Program-made: the position numbers and the translations under genes | Shown here: positions 1-8,329 of the stretch, piece after piece | Numbering within the stretch: position 1 is the stretch's first letter | Layout of the letters: each line of letters begins with the position of its first letter | DNA from: Soonwooa sp. | Lineage (GTDB): Bacteria > Bacteroidota > Bacteroidia > Flavobacteriales > Weeksellaceae | NCBI RefSeq assembly: GCF_030151385.1 | Contig: NZ_JASLDS010000073.1 | Location: 124,001-188,000, forward strand | Length of the DNA stretch: 64,000 nt | Direction: 5' to 3' | The notes under the pieces: generated by a model | Databases searched by the model: none | Seen by the model: only the letters and a program-made list of their open reading frames with translations | Told to the model about the DNA's origin: nothing

Positions 1-739
1 CCTTATCACTATAAGCTTTTCTAAGACCAGCAATGGGATCTTTGAGATAGTTTTTATAAAGCTTCACATATTGCTGATATGTTACAGGTATAGGATTAAG
101 TTGCTTTTCAAAATCGTCATCCAGATTTTGTTTAACAATACTCTGAACACCTTTTAACTCAAAAGAAATTGTCTCGTTTTGGTTAGTCACTTTAACAATC
201 AAGCCTGGTAATCCACGAAATTTATAAGGACCATCTTGTATCGGAATCGAACTTGTAAACCAAGCAATCCACTTTCGTCCAGCAAAATTAGTTTCTGCTT
301 TTTGGCAATCCCACTTCCCGATTTTTTGCTTGTCTGAAAGAATCCTCCAAGTTATTTTTCGATCATCTGTTTGATTATAAAAATCTGGCCAAATTTTATT
401 AATAAAGTTGATTTTAAAATCAGGATAAGTTTTATAAACTTTATGCTCTATAACACCATGAGGCGTCCCTTCATTACTAATAATCATATCGCCGCCATCC
501 GCATTCTTAACAAGCTCATTTTTCTTCATCCGAGAGTCCATAATCGAATCCCGCATATACACATTTTGACTATAATACTTTGAGCCTTTTGGCAGGACAT
601 CCAATCGCATCATTTCGACAATTACGGAATCGCGTCGTGTGGAGTCTGGTGCTATCTTATACTCGTACAAAAAGCGTTGGCTTTGCGCACTTCCAATAAC
701 AATCTGAAGCAATAAAAACAGAAATATTGTTTTTTTCAT
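1..739 (-). CDS. GLPGLI family secreted protein (partial, C-terminus outside window)
   Basis: An open frame starts with ATG at 739 on the minus strand and runs off the left edge after 246 codons. It opens with a signal peptide (MKKTIFLFLLLQIVIGSAQS), so the protein is exported. Around residues 178-190 it carries the signature FRGLPGLIVK, which names the GLPGLI family, a Bacteroidetes-restricted family of secreted or periplasmic proteins without an established activity. It is a paralogue of the next gene upstream (768-1595): both share the DDRK...W(R/K)ILSD, IGKW and AWFTxxIPxQDGPYKF blocks. It lies 28 bp behind that gene and is probably the last or a late gene of the blaI-blaR1 operon. The family assignment is secure; the role is unknown. 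Confidence 0.9.
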   Translation of the reverse strand, partial: MKKTIFLFLLLQIVIGSAQSQRFLYEYKIAPDSTRRDSVIVEMMRLDVLPKGSKYYSQNVYMRDSIMDSRMKKNELVKNADGGDMIISNEGTPHGVIEHKVYKTYPDFKINFINKIWPDFYNQTDDRKITWRILSDKQKIGKWDCQKAETNFAGRKWIAWFTSSIPIQDGPYKFRGLPGLIVKVTNQNETISFELKGVQSIVKQNLDDDFEKQLNPIPVTYQQYVKLYKNYLKDPIAGLRKAYSDK

Positions 740-767
740 GGTGTTTATATTTTTACAAATTAAAGAT

Positions 768-1595
768 TTATTTAAAAGACAATTCGATTTTGTTGTTATC
801 TTTTTTTAGATCCTCCTTCATTTTTGCTTCGCGTTCTTTGATCCATTTGTTATCACCAGATGTAGGCGTCATTACAATTCCGCCCATCGTTGCTTGTTTG
901 AACCCTTTTGTTGGATCATTGGCATAATCTTCTAAAACCTTTTGATATTGTTTAAGACTTAAGGCAATCTCATTTTTAGGTTTTAAAACAGAATTAAATT
1001 CTTCCAAACTCAAATTTTTAATGGCTTTTAGTTCCAAAATGTGAGATTGGGTTTTATCCTCGATTTTAACAATCAAACCTGGCAATCCATGAAATTTGTA
1101 AGGTCCATCTTGCAACGGAATATCATTAGTAAACCACGCTATCCAATGTCTTCCACCAAAATCCAAAGTTGCTTTTTGCGTTTTCCATTTTCCGATTTGT
1201 TGCGTATCGGATAATATTTTCCAATTTAGTTTTCGATCGTCCAGAATTTTATAAGAATCCATTCCGATTCGGTTATGCAATTCTGTTTTAAAATCAGGAT
1301 ACGATTTTGAAACAGAATAACGCTCTGCCTCAATTCTCATATCCGATTTAACATTGATGACACCAGTTGCTTTTAATTGCATTTCCAAATTTGCACGCAT
1401 CAACGAATCCGAGTGATAAGCCGTGTAACTATAAAATCTCGATCCTTCTTTCGATGTATCAAGACACATCATTTCCGTTCTTTGATTTGCTTTATCAGTA
1501 GAATCTTTTACCAATTTGTATTCGTAGACGTAGCGCTGGTTTTGTGCAAATAAGTTTATACTAAAAGCTAAACAAAAAATAAATATTAATCTCAT
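768..1595 (-). CDS. GLPGLI family secreted protein
   Basis: 275 codons. An N-terminal signal peptide (residues 1-17, ending ...INLFAQ) is followed by a protein that carries KFHGLPGLIVKIED at about residues 169-182, the family signature. The family is common in Bacteroidetes and is often encoded beside BlaI/M56 pairs; its biochemical function is not established. It follows the M56 gene by 87 bp and precedes a second paralogue by 28 bp on the same strand, so these proteins may be targets or sensors of the M56/BlaI system. That link is inference from gene order. No hydrolase motif is visible. Confidence 0.92.
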   Translation of the reverse strand: MRLIFIFCLAFSINLFAQNQRYVYEYKLVKDSTDKANQRTEMMCLDTSKEGSRFYSYTAYHSDSLMRANLEMQLKATGVINVKSDMRIEAERYSVSKSYPDFKTELHNRIGMDSYKILDDRKLNWKILSDTQQIGKWKTQKATLDFGGRHWIAWFTNDIPLQDGPYKFHGLPGLIVKIEDKTQSHILELKAIKNLSLEEFNSVLKPKNEIALSLKQYQKVLEDYANDPTKGFKQATMGGIVMTPTSGDNKWIKEREAKMKEDLKKDNNKIELSFK

Positions 1596-1682
1596 AGTTT
1601 AATTTCTTAAAAAAACTGCCTCTTAATTTTGAAAAAAATAGAGGCAGTTGTGTGTAAATATAAATGTGAATGTGTGTGTTGA

Positions 1683-3785
1683 CTATCTTGTTTCTATTTT
1701 TAAATCGCCTTTACCGTTGGTAGAATTAACATTAACACTTTTGATGTCTTTTGGATCAACTTTATCCATTTCTGCCTTTGTAGCTTCCTTACCATTGATA
1801 TAGTACTTCATGTCTGTACCAGCATAGTTTCTGAAATCCATTCCATTAATCATCATAGAATTATCACTTTTGAACAAGGTAATTCCACTAGGAGTAGATG
1901 CTGTTCCAGGCACTCTTGGAATCGCAATTGTTTTAGGAGAACTCACAACCCAAGGACGATCTACCATTGGCATATCTTTTCTTAGATCTTTACGTTTTTC
2001 ATTCAATTTTTTTTGTAGCTCGGCGATTTCTTTTTTACGCTTTTCGTACTGACGTTTTTCTTTAGCAGTCATTTCTCGCCCAAATCCAAACTCATTAAGA
2101 CCAAAATCTTTGAAGTCGAATGTTGGTATATCTTTCAATAATTTATCGAACTCAATAGCAGGCATCGCAAAATCCGATAACACGATTGGATCGCTAAGTG
2201 TCTTGCCAGTAGATGCACTTATATAATCCTTTCCATATAACACGATTGGATCGCTAAGTGTCTTGCCAGTAGATGCACTTATATAATCCTTTCCATTGTA
2301 GATGTAGACATTACTTCCGCTTTTCGCCGCTTCTTCGATTTGCTTTTTCCACTCTGGAGAATTATATCTTTTTTCCAGTTCTGCAGCACGTTGCTCGATA
2401 TCAGCAATTTTCTTTTTGTATTCTGGAGAATTATACTTTTTCTCTATCTCCGCAGCATTTCTCTCGATGTCTGCTATCTTCTTTTTATACTCTGGAGAAT
2501 TGTACTTCTTCTCAATTTCTGCAGCATTTCTCTCGATATCCGCTATCTTCTTTTTGTATTCTGGAGAATTATAATACGCATCAATTCTTTGTACATAATC
2601 ATCAGAACGTTTTAACAAAGTTTGATAACGATCCGAGTTGATAATATTATCCACGTCATTGGCCAATCCTTCGACTTCTTTAGTTTTTGCTAAATACTCA
2701 GGCGAATTCTCTTTTTTAGCCTTTACCAAATCATTAATTGCTTTGTTTTTATCAGCAATTTTCTTGTTGATTTCTGCAATTTTTTCGTTGTCTTTTTGGA
2801 TTTGGTCATTCGTCTCTCTAAGACCTTTTTGTGAGTTTTCTAACGCCTCTTGTTGCGGGTTAACGATTACAGTATCTTTTTTCATACTTTTAACCGCTTC
2901 ATCGATGGCGATATTTGTCTTCTTGATTTCTTGGTTCTTCGCATTCACTAGGTAAGCGAAAGACAGCATAAACAATAGCGGCAAAGCAAAAATCCTGCGC
3001 GCATAACTGTATTTGGTTTTACTTTTTGTAAGCATTTTTAATCTTTTTTTGAGGTTAGATGATAAAAATGGACTTGTAGCTGGCAAAGTCGTTCCCGGAA
3101 AGTGACTTTCCAAAAGCATCTGCGCAAATGCTTTGGTATCCGAACGCTTTACAGCCTTGTTGTCCGCTAAGTATTCGTGTATAAGATTGATTTCTTTGTT
3201 GATGATATAGAAAATAGGATTCATCCAAAAAATAGACTTTGTGATTTGCATAAAGAGCTTATCCCAAGTATGTTTTTGCTCGATGTGTACCATCTCATGC
3301 TTTAGGATTTGTTGTCCTACTGCCGATTCCATTTGGATTGATTTTTTCCAAAATAGATTTCTAAAAAACGAAAACGGTGCTTCGTCTAGGTTGGTTTGGT
3401 AAAACTTAATACCTTGCAATTCCTCATGAGGAAAAGCTTTTTTGATGTGATTGATTCTTATTAAGCCTATTACTAATTTTGCTAAAAGTATGACTGAAAC
3501 CAGTCCAATAATAGCATAAAAAATTTGATAAAAACTGATGCCATGATTTGTAGTGTTTTCGGTTGCTTGAAGATTTTGGAACAAAAACATAACTTTTGGA
3601 TTAATTTCCATTGTGAAATAAGACAATTTCAAAAGTGGTAAACTAACACTGATAAGCACTGTTAACAACAGATAAAAGCGATTGTAATGGTGAAAAGTTT
3701 TATCTTTTAAAAACATCAAATAGTAAGCATACATCACTGCTGAGCAGATGATCATCTTGAGACTGTATAATAGAAATGCGTCCAT
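1683..3785 (-). CDS. M56 family (BlaR1/MecR1-like) metallopeptidase sensor with repeat-rich C-terminus
   Basis: 700 codons. Several membrane segments fill residues 10-110. Next comes a zinc-peptidase domain with HEMVH at 163-167 (HExxH) and the downstream glutamate in HEYLADNK (E204). A further membrane helix lies near 266-283. In BlaR1/MecR1 this domain transmits an envelope signal and inactivates the BlaI-type repressor. No penicillin-binding domain follows. Instead there is a long charged coiled-coil-like region with a 23-residue unit (YNSPEYKKKIADIE...) repeated three times plus a partial copy (about residues 403-490). After it comes a perfectly duplicated 20-residue segment, then a tail containing YINGKEATKAEMDKV that resembles a beta-strand plug-like module seen in other Bacteroidetes M56 proteins. 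Its ATG overlaps the blaI stop by one base (TAATG), so the two are translationally coupled. The ligand is unknown. Confidence 0.9.
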   Translation of the reverse strand: MDAFLLYSLKMIICSAVMYAYYLMFLKDKTFHHYNRFYLLLTVLISVSLPLLKLSYFTMEINPKVMFLFQNLQATENTTNHGISFYQIFYAIIGLVSVILLAKLVIGLIRINHIKKAFPHEELQGIKFYQTNLDEAPFSFFRNLFWKKSIQMESAVGQQILKHEMVHIEQKHTWDKLFMQITKSIFWMNPIFYIINKEINLIHEYLADNKAVKRSDTKAFAQMLLESHFPGTTLPATSPFLSSNLKKRLKMLTKSKTKYSYARRIFALPLLFMLSFAYLVNAKNQEIKKTNIAIDEAVKSMKKDTVIVNPQQEALENSQKGLRETNDQIQKDNEKIAEINKKIADKNKAINDLVKAKKENSPEYLAKTKEVEGLANDVDNIINSDRYQTLLKRSDDYVQRIDAYYNSPEYKKKIADIERNAAEIEKKYNSPEYKKKIADIERNAAEIEKKYNSPEYKKKIADIEQRAAELEKRYNSPEWKKQIEEAAKSGSNVYIYNGKDYISASTGKTLSDPIVLYGKDYISASTGKTLSDPIVLSDFAMPAIEFDKLLKDIPTFDFKDFGLNEFGFGREMTAKEKRQYEKRKKEIAELQKKLNEKRKDLRKDMPMVDRPWVVSSPKTIAIPRVPGTASTPSGITLFKSDNSMMINGMDFRNYAGTDMKYYINGKEATKAEMDKVDPKDIKSVNVNSTNGKGDLKIETR
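2177..2296 (-). repeat. Perfect 60-bp tandem duplication inside the M56 gene
   Basis: Bases 2177-2236 and 2237-2296 are identical over 60 bp and in frame. They double a 20-residue segment (KDYISASTGKTLSDPIVL core) in the predicted periplasmic tail of the M56 protein. The lack of any difference between the copies points to a recent event or ongoing slippage. Confidence 0.95.
2345..2580 (-). repeat. 69-bp tandem repeats encoding YNSPEYKKKIADIE units
   Basis: Three full copies and one partial copy of a 69-bp unit lie in the M56 gene, each encoding a 23-residue charged helical segment beginning YNSPE(Y/W)KK. The copies differ at synonymous and a few replacement positions, so they are older than the neighbouring 60-bp duplication. 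They probably form an extended coiled coil. Confidence 0.85.
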
Positions 3786-4144
3786 TAGTCTTTATTTTTT
3801 AGTTCGTCTAAAAGTTTTTCTAAATCTTCGACACTAATTTCGTTTTTCTCTACTAAAAATGAAACCGCGTTTTTATAAGAACCTTCAAAATAATTTCTTA
3901 CGAGACTTTTGATGCTTCTTCCACTATAACTTTCTTTTGAAACAATTGCAAAATACTGATGTTGTCTTCCAAAAGTAGTGTAGTCGACAAAACCTTTTTC
4001 CATAAGGATTTTCAGAATGGTAGATACCGTATTGGTATGCGGCTTTGGTTCAGGAAACAATTCTAAAATATCTTTTAAAAAACCTTTTTCTAAAGTCCAT
4101 AGATACTGCATTACTTGTTCTTCCGCTTTTGTCAACTTGTTCAT
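3785..4144 (-). CDS. BlaI/MecI/CopY family transcriptional repressor
   Basis: 119 codons, the usual length for this family. The N-terminal winged helix begins LTKAEEQVMQYLW, followed by the recognition region (TNTVSTILKILMEKGFV), and the C-terminal part (residues 80-119) is the dimerisation tail. Such proteins repress their own operon and are cleaved when the M56 partner is activated. The stop codon overlaps the ATG of the M56 gene (TAATG), and a TACA-NN-TGTA operator lies 52 bp upstream inside the promoter. Autoregulation is therefore strongly suggested. The wider regulon, such as antibiotic or copper stress genes, cannot be read from this window. Confidence 0.93.
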   Translation of the reverse strand: MNKLTKAEEQVMQYLWTLEKGFLKDILELFPEPKPHTNTVSTILKILMEKGFVDYTTFGRQHQYFAIVSKESYSGRSIKSLVRNYFEGSYKNAVSFLVEKNEISVEDLEKLLDELKNKD

Positions 4145-4195
4145 AATCTTCAGTTTAATAAATCAATCAATCTTATATCACTAATTTCTTAGTAA

Positions 4196-4227
4196 TACAA
4201 ATGTAGAATAATTTTCAATGCGTACAA
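4196..4227 (-). promoter_or_regulatory. Promoter of the blaI operon with an overlapping BlaI/CopY-type operator
   Basis: On the minus strand TTG (4227-4225), a 19-bp spacer and TACATTTG (4205-4198) match the flavobacterial -33/-7 consensus exactly. The palindrome TACAAATGTA (4196-4205) is a perfect TACA-NN-TGTA box, the core of operators for BlaI/MecI/CopY repressors, and it covers the -7 element. Repressor binding would exclude sigma factor. Confidence 0.8.
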
Positions 4228-4292
4228 CTATTTTTATAGTTAAAGCATGTTAAAATTTATAACGCATTGAAAAACAACATTATATTTTAAGT

Positions 4293-4955
4293 TTAAAACT
4301 TAACCAACCAATAAAAAACTAATAATAACCATTGAATTCCGATCAAAATCCATGTAGGCTTGAGAGAAGCATCTGTAAAATTCTCAATAGCTGCGAGAAT
4401 CTTATTGGAAATTACGACTTTCGGTGTCAAAGTCTTGTCCTGAAAGTCGATATCATCTAAGTTAATTTTCTTTATTCCAAAAGCGATGATGCGCTTTAAC
4501 CATTTGTTCTCTTGCTCCTGTTTTAATTGATCTAGCATTTTTAGTTTTAGCATCGCATAATCTGCACCTTTACTAGCAAAGCTATTATCAGCTAAAACCA
4601 TATTTATAATTTTATCTAGAACTTGTTTAATATATTCATCAGAATGATCCTTAACAAAGCGATTAGCGACTTTCATCAAAGCATATTTATTCGCTAAAGC
4701 AAAAAACAAATAAGGACTTACAAATGCCGAAACTAACCATAAAACAGAACTAATGGGACGTGTAATAAATGTGATAACCAAAAACGGCACAACTCCAGCA
4801 TGTCCTGTATGACCAGCATCTATGGAAGAACCAATCATAAAAAAGCCTATTATACACGAAATAATAGTGGAGAAAGCACCCAGGGTATTAACCTTCAAAA
4901 AGTTAAAAACACCAATAGAAGAAATTTTGGCTATGTATTTTAGTTTTTCTTTCAT
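4293..4955 (-). CDS. Hypothetical membrane protein
   Basis: 220 codons, family not recognised. There are hydrophobic stretches at about residues 22-45, 55-88 and 198-220, with a soluble, lysine- and leucine-rich middle (about 90-195). This suggests an inner-membrane protein with a cytoplasmic domain between membrane segments. It stands alone on the minus strand, downstream of the initiator tRNA and 148 bp upstream of blaI. No catalytic motif is visible. Codon use resembles the neighbours. Confidence 0.75.
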   Translation of the reverse strand: MKEKLKYIAKISSIGVFNFLKVNTLGAFSTIISCIIGFFMIGSSIDAGHTGHAGVVPFLVITFITRPISSVLWLVSAFVSPYLFFALANKYALMKVANRFVKDHSDEYIKQVLDKIINMVLADNSFASKGADYAMLKLKMLDQLKQEQENKWLKRIIAFGIKKINLDDIDFQDKTLTPKVVISNKILAAIENFTDASLKPTWILIGIQWLLLVFYWLVKF

Positions 4956-5008
4956 TAAAACTTTGATTTTGCTAAATGTATCAAAAAAGATTCAGAAAGT
5001 AAAAACAA

Positions 5009-5036
5009 AAAGGAGACTCATTCCTGAATCTCCTTT
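5009..5036 (-). terminator. Rho-independent terminator of the first tRNA-fMet
   Basis: An 8-bp perfect stem (AAAGGAGA/TCTCCTTT) with an 11-base loop sits just downstream of the tRNA on the minus strand and is followed by a T-run. The same hairpin recurs after the second tRNA copy. Confidence 0.85.
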
Positions 5037-5040
5037 GTAG

Positions 5041-5113
<73 letters not shown>

Positions 5114-5124
5114 ATATTGGATTG

Positions 5125-5155
5125 CAAATATACAACAATTTCGGAATACTCCAAA
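5125..5155 (-). promoter_or_regulatory. Promoter of tRNA-fMet copy 1
   Basis: On the minus strand TTTG (5155-5152), a 19-bp spacer and TATATTTG (5132-5125) match the flavobacterial consensus. The -7 box ends 11 bp before the mature tRNA 5' end. Confidence 0.8.
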
Positions 5156-5404
5156 TTAAAAATATACAAACGCAAACAAAAGCTTTTAATTAACTGTAAT
5201 TCAATATCAAAAAAAATTTCATTGTAATGCCTTTGAGTTTTAAACCTTGAAAGTTAATCTACATCCAAAAAATCATCAGTAACTTATCACGCCTTTTTAT
5301 CTCACAAAAAAGACTTTCAATCTTTAGAACACAAAGAAATTTCTGATGTGCTAAAAAATTATATTGTATATTTAGTTGTTAACTTAATTCAAAAAAAGCA
5401 CACG

Positions 5405-6046
5405 ATGACAAACGAGCAAAAACTGAAAATAAGAGAAATAAATAACAAAATAATCGAGGCTAAAGCTTATAAATTTAATGCTTGGTTGCCAGTTCTCGAA
5501 ACACCAAAAGTCCGCAGTCTAGAAGAAGTAAAAGCGCGAATGTCTATTATGAATGCTTTAATCAACATTTCTTTTGATGCACCGATTACGATCATCAGAA
5601 AATGGATTGATAAAAATGGTTTTAACAACTATCTGTCCAACTGGGAAAATGAAATTTTATTGAAAGATAATGACGAACTTACAGAACGAGAGTTCAACTC
5701 GTTAAGATGGTATCTTGAAGGACTTTGGGCTTTGATGTGGGCAACTGATATGATAAAAACTTTGGACGAGACGCAATGGTGTGGTGACGATATGGCTTCA
5801 CTCCTACCCAACCTAGAGCAGAGTGAAGACAATAGTAAAATCGAAAAACTCACCATCCTAAAATCTGATGAAGATATCTACACAATGCTTGACTTTTATT
5901 ACAGACTTCATTGGTATTGTGTTGATGAACGTATTAATGGAAAACAAGCAAAAATAAACGAAGGAATTGTCTATGAGCGCCGAAGAGCATTAGAATGGTT
6001 GATGGACAAAAAATCGAATTGGGACGACATAGAAATGAGTACCTAG
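5405..6046 (+). CDS. DUF4272 domain-containing protein
   Basis: 213 codons from ATG 5405. The frame stays open up to a GTG at 5348, but that stretch is AT-rich, promoter-like sequence, so I prefer the ATG. The tryptophan-rich core (LEGLWALMWATDM, about residues 99-111) and the C-terminal block RRRALEWL...NWDDIEMST match the DUF4272 layout, a widespread family of unknown function. There is no signal peptide, so it should be cytosolic. It precedes the esterase gene by 53 bp on the same strand; a shared transcript is possible. Confidence 0.7.
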   Translation: MTNEQKLKIREINNKIIEAKAYKFNAWLPVLETPKVRSLEEVKARMSIMNALINISFDAPITIIRKWIDKNGFNNYLSNWENEILLKDNDELTEREFNSLRWYLEGLWALMWATDMIKTLDETQWCGDDMASLLPNLEQSEDNSKIEKLTILKSDEDIYTMLDFYYRLHWYCVDERINGKQAKINEGIVYERRRALEWLMDKKSNWDDIEMST

Positions 6047-6099
6047 TTTTAATTTTAAAGAAAAAGCTATATTTTTACGCTTAATAATAACCTTAAGAA

Positions 6100-7344
6100 A
6101 TGAAATTAAAACTAGGTTTCATCTGTATAATGCTGTTTCTCGTTGTACAATCACAATCCTATAAAGAATTAACCAGCGAGCAAAAAGAATATCTTTCAAA
6201 ATTTACTTATCCTTTAAAATCCATTGAACAAACGACTACGGATAATTCTGACCTTTCAGTTCTTGATAAATTAATTGGTAATGCGAAGATTATTGGTTTG
6301 GGAGAAGCGACGCACGGTTCCAGCGAAGTCTACAAATTAAAATACCGTATTAGCGAATACCTTATAGAAAATAAAAACATCAACGTCTTTGTGTTAGAAG
6401 CTTCGATGCCCGAAAGTTTTCTTATGAATCAATACACCATTGACAATCAATCTAGTGCAAAGAAATTACTTAGCGGAATGAATTTCTGGATTTGGGAAAC
6501 TCAAGAAAGCTTAGATTTCGTTGAATGGCTTCATGATTATAATTCAACACATTCTTCAAAAGTCTATTTTGATGGATTTGATATGCTATACACCCAAGGC
6601 GCTATTGCACAGTTGAAAGATGTCTACACACAAAATAATTTCCATGCCTCAGAAATCGAACAACTGGAGAAAGCGCTACAAGCAAACAATAATGGACAAA
6701 GATTCTATTCTAAAAAAGATAAGCAATTAATAAAAGAATTACTGATACCAATCCAAAAGCAAGCAAGTAAAATCTCTGATACAGATACAAAAAATCGCTT
6801 CTTGCAAAATCTGACAATTATTGATCAAAATATTGAATTGACCTATCTACGTCGAGATCAATTTATGGCACAAAACATTAAATGGATCGCGAATGAAAAA
6901 CCAAATTCTAAACTAATTGTTTCTGCCCACAACAATCATATTTCAAAAAGCGGTTCGGACAAAATGGGACATTGGCTCGCGCAAGATTTCGGAAGCGATT
7001 ACATCAATTTTGGATTTGCCTTTTATGAAGGCCACTATTCTGCAAGTATTAACGGCGATGTCGTGTCTTATCTTGGAGAAACAGCCTTTCCTGGCACATT
7101 GGAATACACGCTTAATTCTTTAAATATTCCCGTTTTTATTTTAGATCTAAAATCTATTAAGCAGGAAAATAATCCCCTTGCAAAATGGTTAATGAAAAAT
7201 ATTCTTTTTCGAAAAACAGGCTCCGGTTTAACGAAGGATAAGAGCGAGTTCGAATCTATTGATGTTACTAACGCCTTCGATTATCTTATTTTCATCAATA
7301 AATCGACTAGTTCTAACCTCTTAGTGAATGCTTCTAAAAAATAA
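6100..7344 (+). CDS. Erythromycin esterase family protein
   Basis: 414 codons with an N-terminal signal peptide (about residues 1-20). The motif IGLGEATHGSSEVY (about 65-78) contains the conserved GExxHG site, followed by FVLEASMPES (conserved Glu) and SAHNNHIS with further conserved histidines. These are the active-site elements of the erythromycin esterase / EreA-like fold. Real EreA/EreB enzymes open the macrolide lactone. Most distant homologues, particularly exported ones in Bacteroidetes, have unknown substrates, so resistance should not be assumed. It ends just before the terminator hairpin of the second tRNA, which lies on the opposite strand. Confidence 0.85.
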   Translation: MKLKLGFICIMLFLVVQSQSYKELTSEQKEYLSKFTYPLKSIEQTTTDNSDLSVLDKLIGNAKIIGLGEATHGSSEVYKLKYRISEYLIENKNINVFVLEASMPESFLMNQYTIDNQSSAKKLLSGMNFWIWETQESLDFVEWLHDYNSTHSSKVYFDGFDMLYTQGAIAQLKDVYTQNNFHASEIEQLEKALQANNNGQRFYSKKDKQLIKELLIPIQKQASKISDTDTKNRFLQNLTIIDQNIELTYLRRDQFMAQNIKWIANEKPNSKLIVSAHNNHISKSGSDKMGHWLAQDFGSDYINFGFAFYEGHYSASINGDVVSYLGETAFPGTLEYTLNSLNIPVFILDLKSIKQENNPLAKWLMKNILFRKTGSGLTKDKSEFESIDVTNAFDYLIFINKSTSSNLLVNASKK

Positions 7345-7345
7345 A

Positions 7346-7373
7346 AAAGGAGACTCATTTCTGAATCTCCTTT
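7346..7373 (-). terminator. Terminator of the second tRNA-fMet, also at the 3' end of the esterase gene
   Basis: The same AAAGGAGA/TCTCCTTT hairpin as after copy 1, with one base changed in the loop. It begins two bases after the stop of the convergent esterase gene and is flanked by an A-run on the plus strand, so it mainly serves the minus strand. Confidence 0.8.
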
Positions 7374-7377
7374 GTAG

Positions 7378-7450
<73 letters not shown>

Positions 7451-7461
7451 ATATTGTGGTG

Positions 7462-7491
7462 CAAATATACAACATTATTTTCATAATGCAA
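7462..7491 (-). promoter_or_regulatory. Promoter of tRNA-fMet copy 2
   Basis: On the minus strand TTG (7491-7489), a 19-bp spacer and TATATTTG (7469-7462). The -7 box is the same as in copy 1, while the spacer differs, so each tRNA is independently transcribed. Confidence 0.75.
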
Positions 7492-7688
7492 CTAAAATTC
7501 AAAAAATCTCCTATTAACCAATCATGAACCTACATTAACAACTATTAATCAATAAGATATAGTTTAGCTTTTTTACCAAAAAAATAAGCTCAAACTTCAA
7601 AATCGCAAACTTTCTATCCAAAAAACACAACAATTATCGAAAACAAAATTATCAATTCCTAAATCCATAATTCTATTTCATAATTCAC

Positions 7689-7696
7689 TAACTTTG
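7689..7696 (+). promoter_or_regulatory. Candidate -7 element immediately before the Sua5/TsaC gene
   Basis: TAACTTTG fits TAnnTTTG and ends only four bases before the ATG at 7701. No good TTG -33 box is seen 17-23 bp upstream. If used, the transcript would be nearly leaderless. Confidence 0.4.
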
Positions 7697-7700
7697 TCTT

Positions 7701-8312
7701 ATGGCAAAAATCCTGAAAATATACCCAGACAATCCGCAAGAAAACTATATCGACCAAGTCGTGAAAACCTTGCGTGACGGCGGGCTTATCATCTACCCGT
7801 CGGACACCATTTATGCCTTAGGTTGCGACATCAACAATCTCAAAGCCATGGAAAAACTGGCGATTGTTAAAGGTGTAAAGCTAGAGAAAGCCAAATTTTC
7901 GATTATTTGTAACGACCTTAGCCATTTGTCCGAGTTCACCAAACCTATTGAGACGTCGACTTTCAGATTCCTAAAAAACCATTTGCCTGGGCCCTTCACC
8001 TTTATTTTGGATGCCAACAAAAACTTACCCTTGGCTTATAAAGGTGCCAAAACGGTTGGGATTAGAGTGCCAGACCACAGCATTCCGCAGCTGATCGTAG
8101 AGAAATTGGGACATCCCATTGCATCAACGTCGATCCGCGACGAGGACGAAATCCTAGAATATTCTACTGACCCAGAATTGATCGCCGAAAAATACGATAA
8201 CCTTGTAGACATCGTTATCGACAGCGGTTATGGAGACAATGTTGCATCAACCATCGTCGATTTGACCTCAGGTGAACCAGAAATTATCCGTCAAGGAAAA
8301 GGAGAAATCTAG
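7701..8312 (+). CDS. L-threonylcarbamoyladenylate synthase (Sua5/YciO/YrdC family)
   Basis: 203 codons, the single-domain YrdC/YciO length. The core begins GGLIIYPSDTIYALGCDI (residues 27-44), followed by KFSIICNDLS, the GPFTFIL segment and the VGIRVPDH block, all typical of the family. It makes threonylcarbamoyl-AMP from threonine, bicarbonate and ATP, the first step of the tRNA t6A37 modification. The N-terminus (MAKILKIYPDNPQ) is as in other Bacteroidetes homologues, supporting this start although a -7 box lies very near. A YciO-type paralogue with a different role cannot be excluded. It is followed by a GC-rich intergenic element. Confidence 0.88.
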   Translation: MAKILKIYPDNPQENYIDQVVKTLRDGGLIIYPSDTIYALGCDINNLKAMEKLAIVKGVKLEKAKFSIICNDLSHLSEFTKPIETSTFRFLKNHLPGPFTFILDANKNLPLAYKGAKTVGIRVPDHSIPQLIVEKLGHPIASTSIRDEDEILEYSTDPELIAEKYDNLVDIVIDSGYGDNVASTIVDLTSGEPEIIRQGKGEI

Positions 8313-8329
8313 AGTTTCAAAATTATTTT

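Noticed and set aside
2345..2580. CRISPR-like array
   Set aside because: The repeats are tandem without spacers and fully in frame inside a protein gene; no cas genes are present.
2273..2641. Plus-strand 122-codon frame with repeated FSTLENYIFF-like units
   Set aside because: It is the antisense of the 69-bp repeats in the M56 gene; the repetition is inherited from the real coding strand.
6100..7344. Macrolide resistance gene
   Set aside because: The GExxHG motif supports the esterase fold only; the protein is exported and distant homologues of this type have no shown activity on macrolides.
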